Shown: positions 4,576 to 5,452 of the stretch, piece by piece | Position numbering within the stretch: position 1 is the first letter of the stretch | How the letters are laid out: each line of letters opens with the position of its first letter | DNA from: Nitronereus sp964503895 | Lineage (GTDB): Bacteria; Nitrospirota; Nitrospiria; Nitrospirales; UBA8639 | Reading direction: 5' to 3' | NCBI GenBank assembly: GCA_964503895.1 | Contig: CAZDCF010000062.1 | Coordinates: forward strand, 1 to 5,452 | Length of the DNA: 5,452 bases | Position numbers and translations under genes: made by a program | The notes under the pieces: model-generated | Databases searched by the model: none | Seen by the model: the letters and a program-made list of their open reading frames with translations, nothing else | What the model was told of the DNA's origin: nothing

Positions 4576-5452
4576 ATGGCGACAACTAAGACAAAAAAAA
4601 TGGTAACCGTTACCATCGATGGAATAGGTGTTCAAGTTCCTGAAGGCACCTTAGTGATTGAAGCCGCGCGTCAGGTTGGTGTGATGATTCCACATTTTTG
4701 CTATCACCCTAAACTTGAGCCTGATGCCAATTGCCGCATGTGTTTGGTCGAAATTGAAAAAAATCCTAAACTTCAAACCTCATGTAGTACACGTGTTGCA
4801 GATGGCATGGTTGTAAGCTCATCTGCGTCTCATGTGGAAACTGCACGAAAATCTGTATTGGAACTGTTGTTAGTCAACCATCCTTTGGATTGTCCTGTGT
4901 GTGACCAAGGTGGTCGGTGCGATCTGCAAGATTTTTCTCATGAGTACACGCCGACGATGAGCCGTTTTACTGAACTCAAGCGTGTGTTTCCTAAAGAATA
5001 TTTGAGTCCAGTCATTGAAACGCAGATGAATCGATGCGTGTCCTGCATGCGTTGTGTTCGTTATTGTGATGAAGTAATGGATGCTAAAGCATTAGCAGCA
5101 GTGGGTCGAGGGACTCTTACAAAAATTTCCCATTGGGCTGGGAATGAACTTGAGTGCGATTTCTGTGGTGGCTGCATTCAAATATGTCCTGTTGGTGCGA
5201 TAACCAGTCGGCTTTCGATGTACGATTATCGACCCTGGATGCTAAAGCGGTCAGAGACCATTTGTAATTTCTGTGGGGATGGTTGTCAGATGACCGTGCA
5301 GCGAAAAGATGAAGATCTCATTGAGGTGAATTCTACATTGGGTGTAGGTCGAAATGACGGAGATCTTTGTGCACGAGGCTATTTTGGGTATCACGCAAAT
5401 GTCCATCCTGACCGTTTAAAGAATCCATTAATTCGACAAGCTGATGGGACCT
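4576..5452 (+). CDS. nuoG: NADH-quinone oxidoreductase subunit G, N-terminal part with an extra ferredoxin-type cluster (3' end outside window)
   Basis: Frame 1 is open from ATG 4576 to the right edge, giving 292 residues; full NuoG proteins are about 700-900. NuoG is the large iron-sulfur subunit linking NuoF to NuoI and NuoB. Seen in order: a [2Fe-2S] ferredoxin domain with Cys42, Cys53, Cys56 and Cys70 (N1b); the His-Cys3 site His102, Cys106, Cys109, Cys115 (N5); a ferredoxin module with Cys154, Cys157, Cys160, Cys164 and Cys194, Cys197, Cys200, Cys204; and a molybdopterin-oxidoreductase Fe4S4 site with Cys230, Cys233, Cys237 and Cys265 (N7). N4 would use Cys154, 157, 160 and 204. The other four (164, 194, 197, 200) form a complete second site that E. 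coli NuoG lacks. After Cys265 the sequence CARGYFGYHANVHPDRLKNPLIR resembles both NuoG and formate dehydrogenases, with Arg267 in the position of the usual Lys of true formate dehydrogenases. NuoG is preferred because of the operon; an FdhA-like protein serving as NuoG is possible. Confidence 0.92.
   Translation, partial: MATTKTKKMVTVTIDGIGVQVPEGTLVIEAARQVGVMIPHFCYHPKLEPDANCRMCLVEIEKNPKLQTSCSTRVADGMVVSSSASHVETARKSVLELLLVNHPLDCPVCDQGGRCDLQDFSHEYTPTMSRFTELKRVFPKEYLSPVIETQMNRCVSCMRCVRYCDEVMDAKALAAVGRGTLTKISHWAGNELECDFCGGCIQICPVGAITSRLSMYDYRPWMLKRSETICNFCGDGCQMTVQRKDEDLIEVNSTLGVGRNDGDLCARGYFGYHANVHPDRLKNPLIRQADGT
4600..4622 (+). repeat. Overlapping palindromes at the start of nuoG
   Basis: ATGGTAAC (4600-4607) and GTTACCAT (4609-4616) are perfect inverted repeats around a single C. 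CCATCGATGG (4613-4622) is a second perfect palindrome sharing CCAT. The shared CCAT can pair with ATGG on either side, so the two structures exclude each other. They lie in codons 9-16 of nuoG, just after eight consecutive A (4593-4600). As RNA they could form only a short stem with a tight loop. Any effect on nuoG translation is a guess; coincidence with codon choice is quite possible. Confidence 0.4.

Noticed and set aside
4576..5452. Stand-alone NAD-dependent formate dehydrogenase alpha subunit
   Set aside because: The cluster layout fits, but the gene follows nuoF by ten bases with a coupled ribosome site inside a nuo operon, and the Lys typical of formate dehydrogenases is Arg267. NuoG is the simpler reading, though the missing 3' end leaves some doubt.

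Overview
The window is a stretch of a respiratory complex I (NADH:quinone oxidoreductase, nuo) operon, read entirely on the + strand. Six genes occur in the classical order: the end of nuoA (cut by the left edge), nuoB, a fused nuoCD, nuoE, nuoF, and the first 292 codons of nuoG (cut by the right edge). Every gene was recognised from family motifs and cofactor ligands. There is no RNA gene, mobile element, CRISPR array or terminator, and no gene-free stretch longer than 96 bases.

The organism is a bacterium of moderate base composition (mid-40s % GC by eye) that uses ATG starts, mostly with Shine-Dalgarno sites. The order A-B-CD-E-F-G with fused NuoCD is known from gammaproteobacteria such as E. 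coli. However, the NuoB, NuoE and NuoG sequences do not look enterobacterial. My best guess is a Nitrospirota-like or other non-proteobacterial lineage, but this rests on memory of family sequences and is not firm.

Layout: 1-264 is the NuoA C-terminus, with two membrane helices and the FDIE motif. The 96-base spacer at 265-360 holds a strong imperfect hairpin made of GAGATACGAAAT-type repeat sequence. NuoB (361-840) is the N2 cluster subunit. After a 60-base spacer, NuoCD (901-2652) supplies the quinone site. The 56-base spacer at 2653-2708 carries a second, inverted copy of the repeat-like sequence. NuoE (2709-3227), NuoF (3252-4565) and NuoG (4576 onward) are more tightly packed, with 24- and 10-base gaps, and form the NADH-oxidising module.

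Together the genes build an electron path. NADH is oxidised at FMN in NuoF. N1a in NuoE is the side cluster, and N3 in NuoF, then N1b, N4 and N5 in NuoG, carry electrons towards N2 in NuoB and the quinone site between NuoB and NuoD. NuoA is part of the membrane arm at the quinone-chamber junction. The remaining subunits (NuoH to NuoN) are presumably downstream.

The most notable point is in NuoG. It has all eight cysteines of a 2x[4Fe-4S] ferredoxin module where E. coli and Thermus NuoG keep only the four N4 ligands, and it also keeps the N7 ligands. This is the cluster layout of NAD-dependent formate dehydrogenase alpha subunits and [FeFe]-hydrogenases, placed inside a complex I operon. I found no evidence of a wholly new system.
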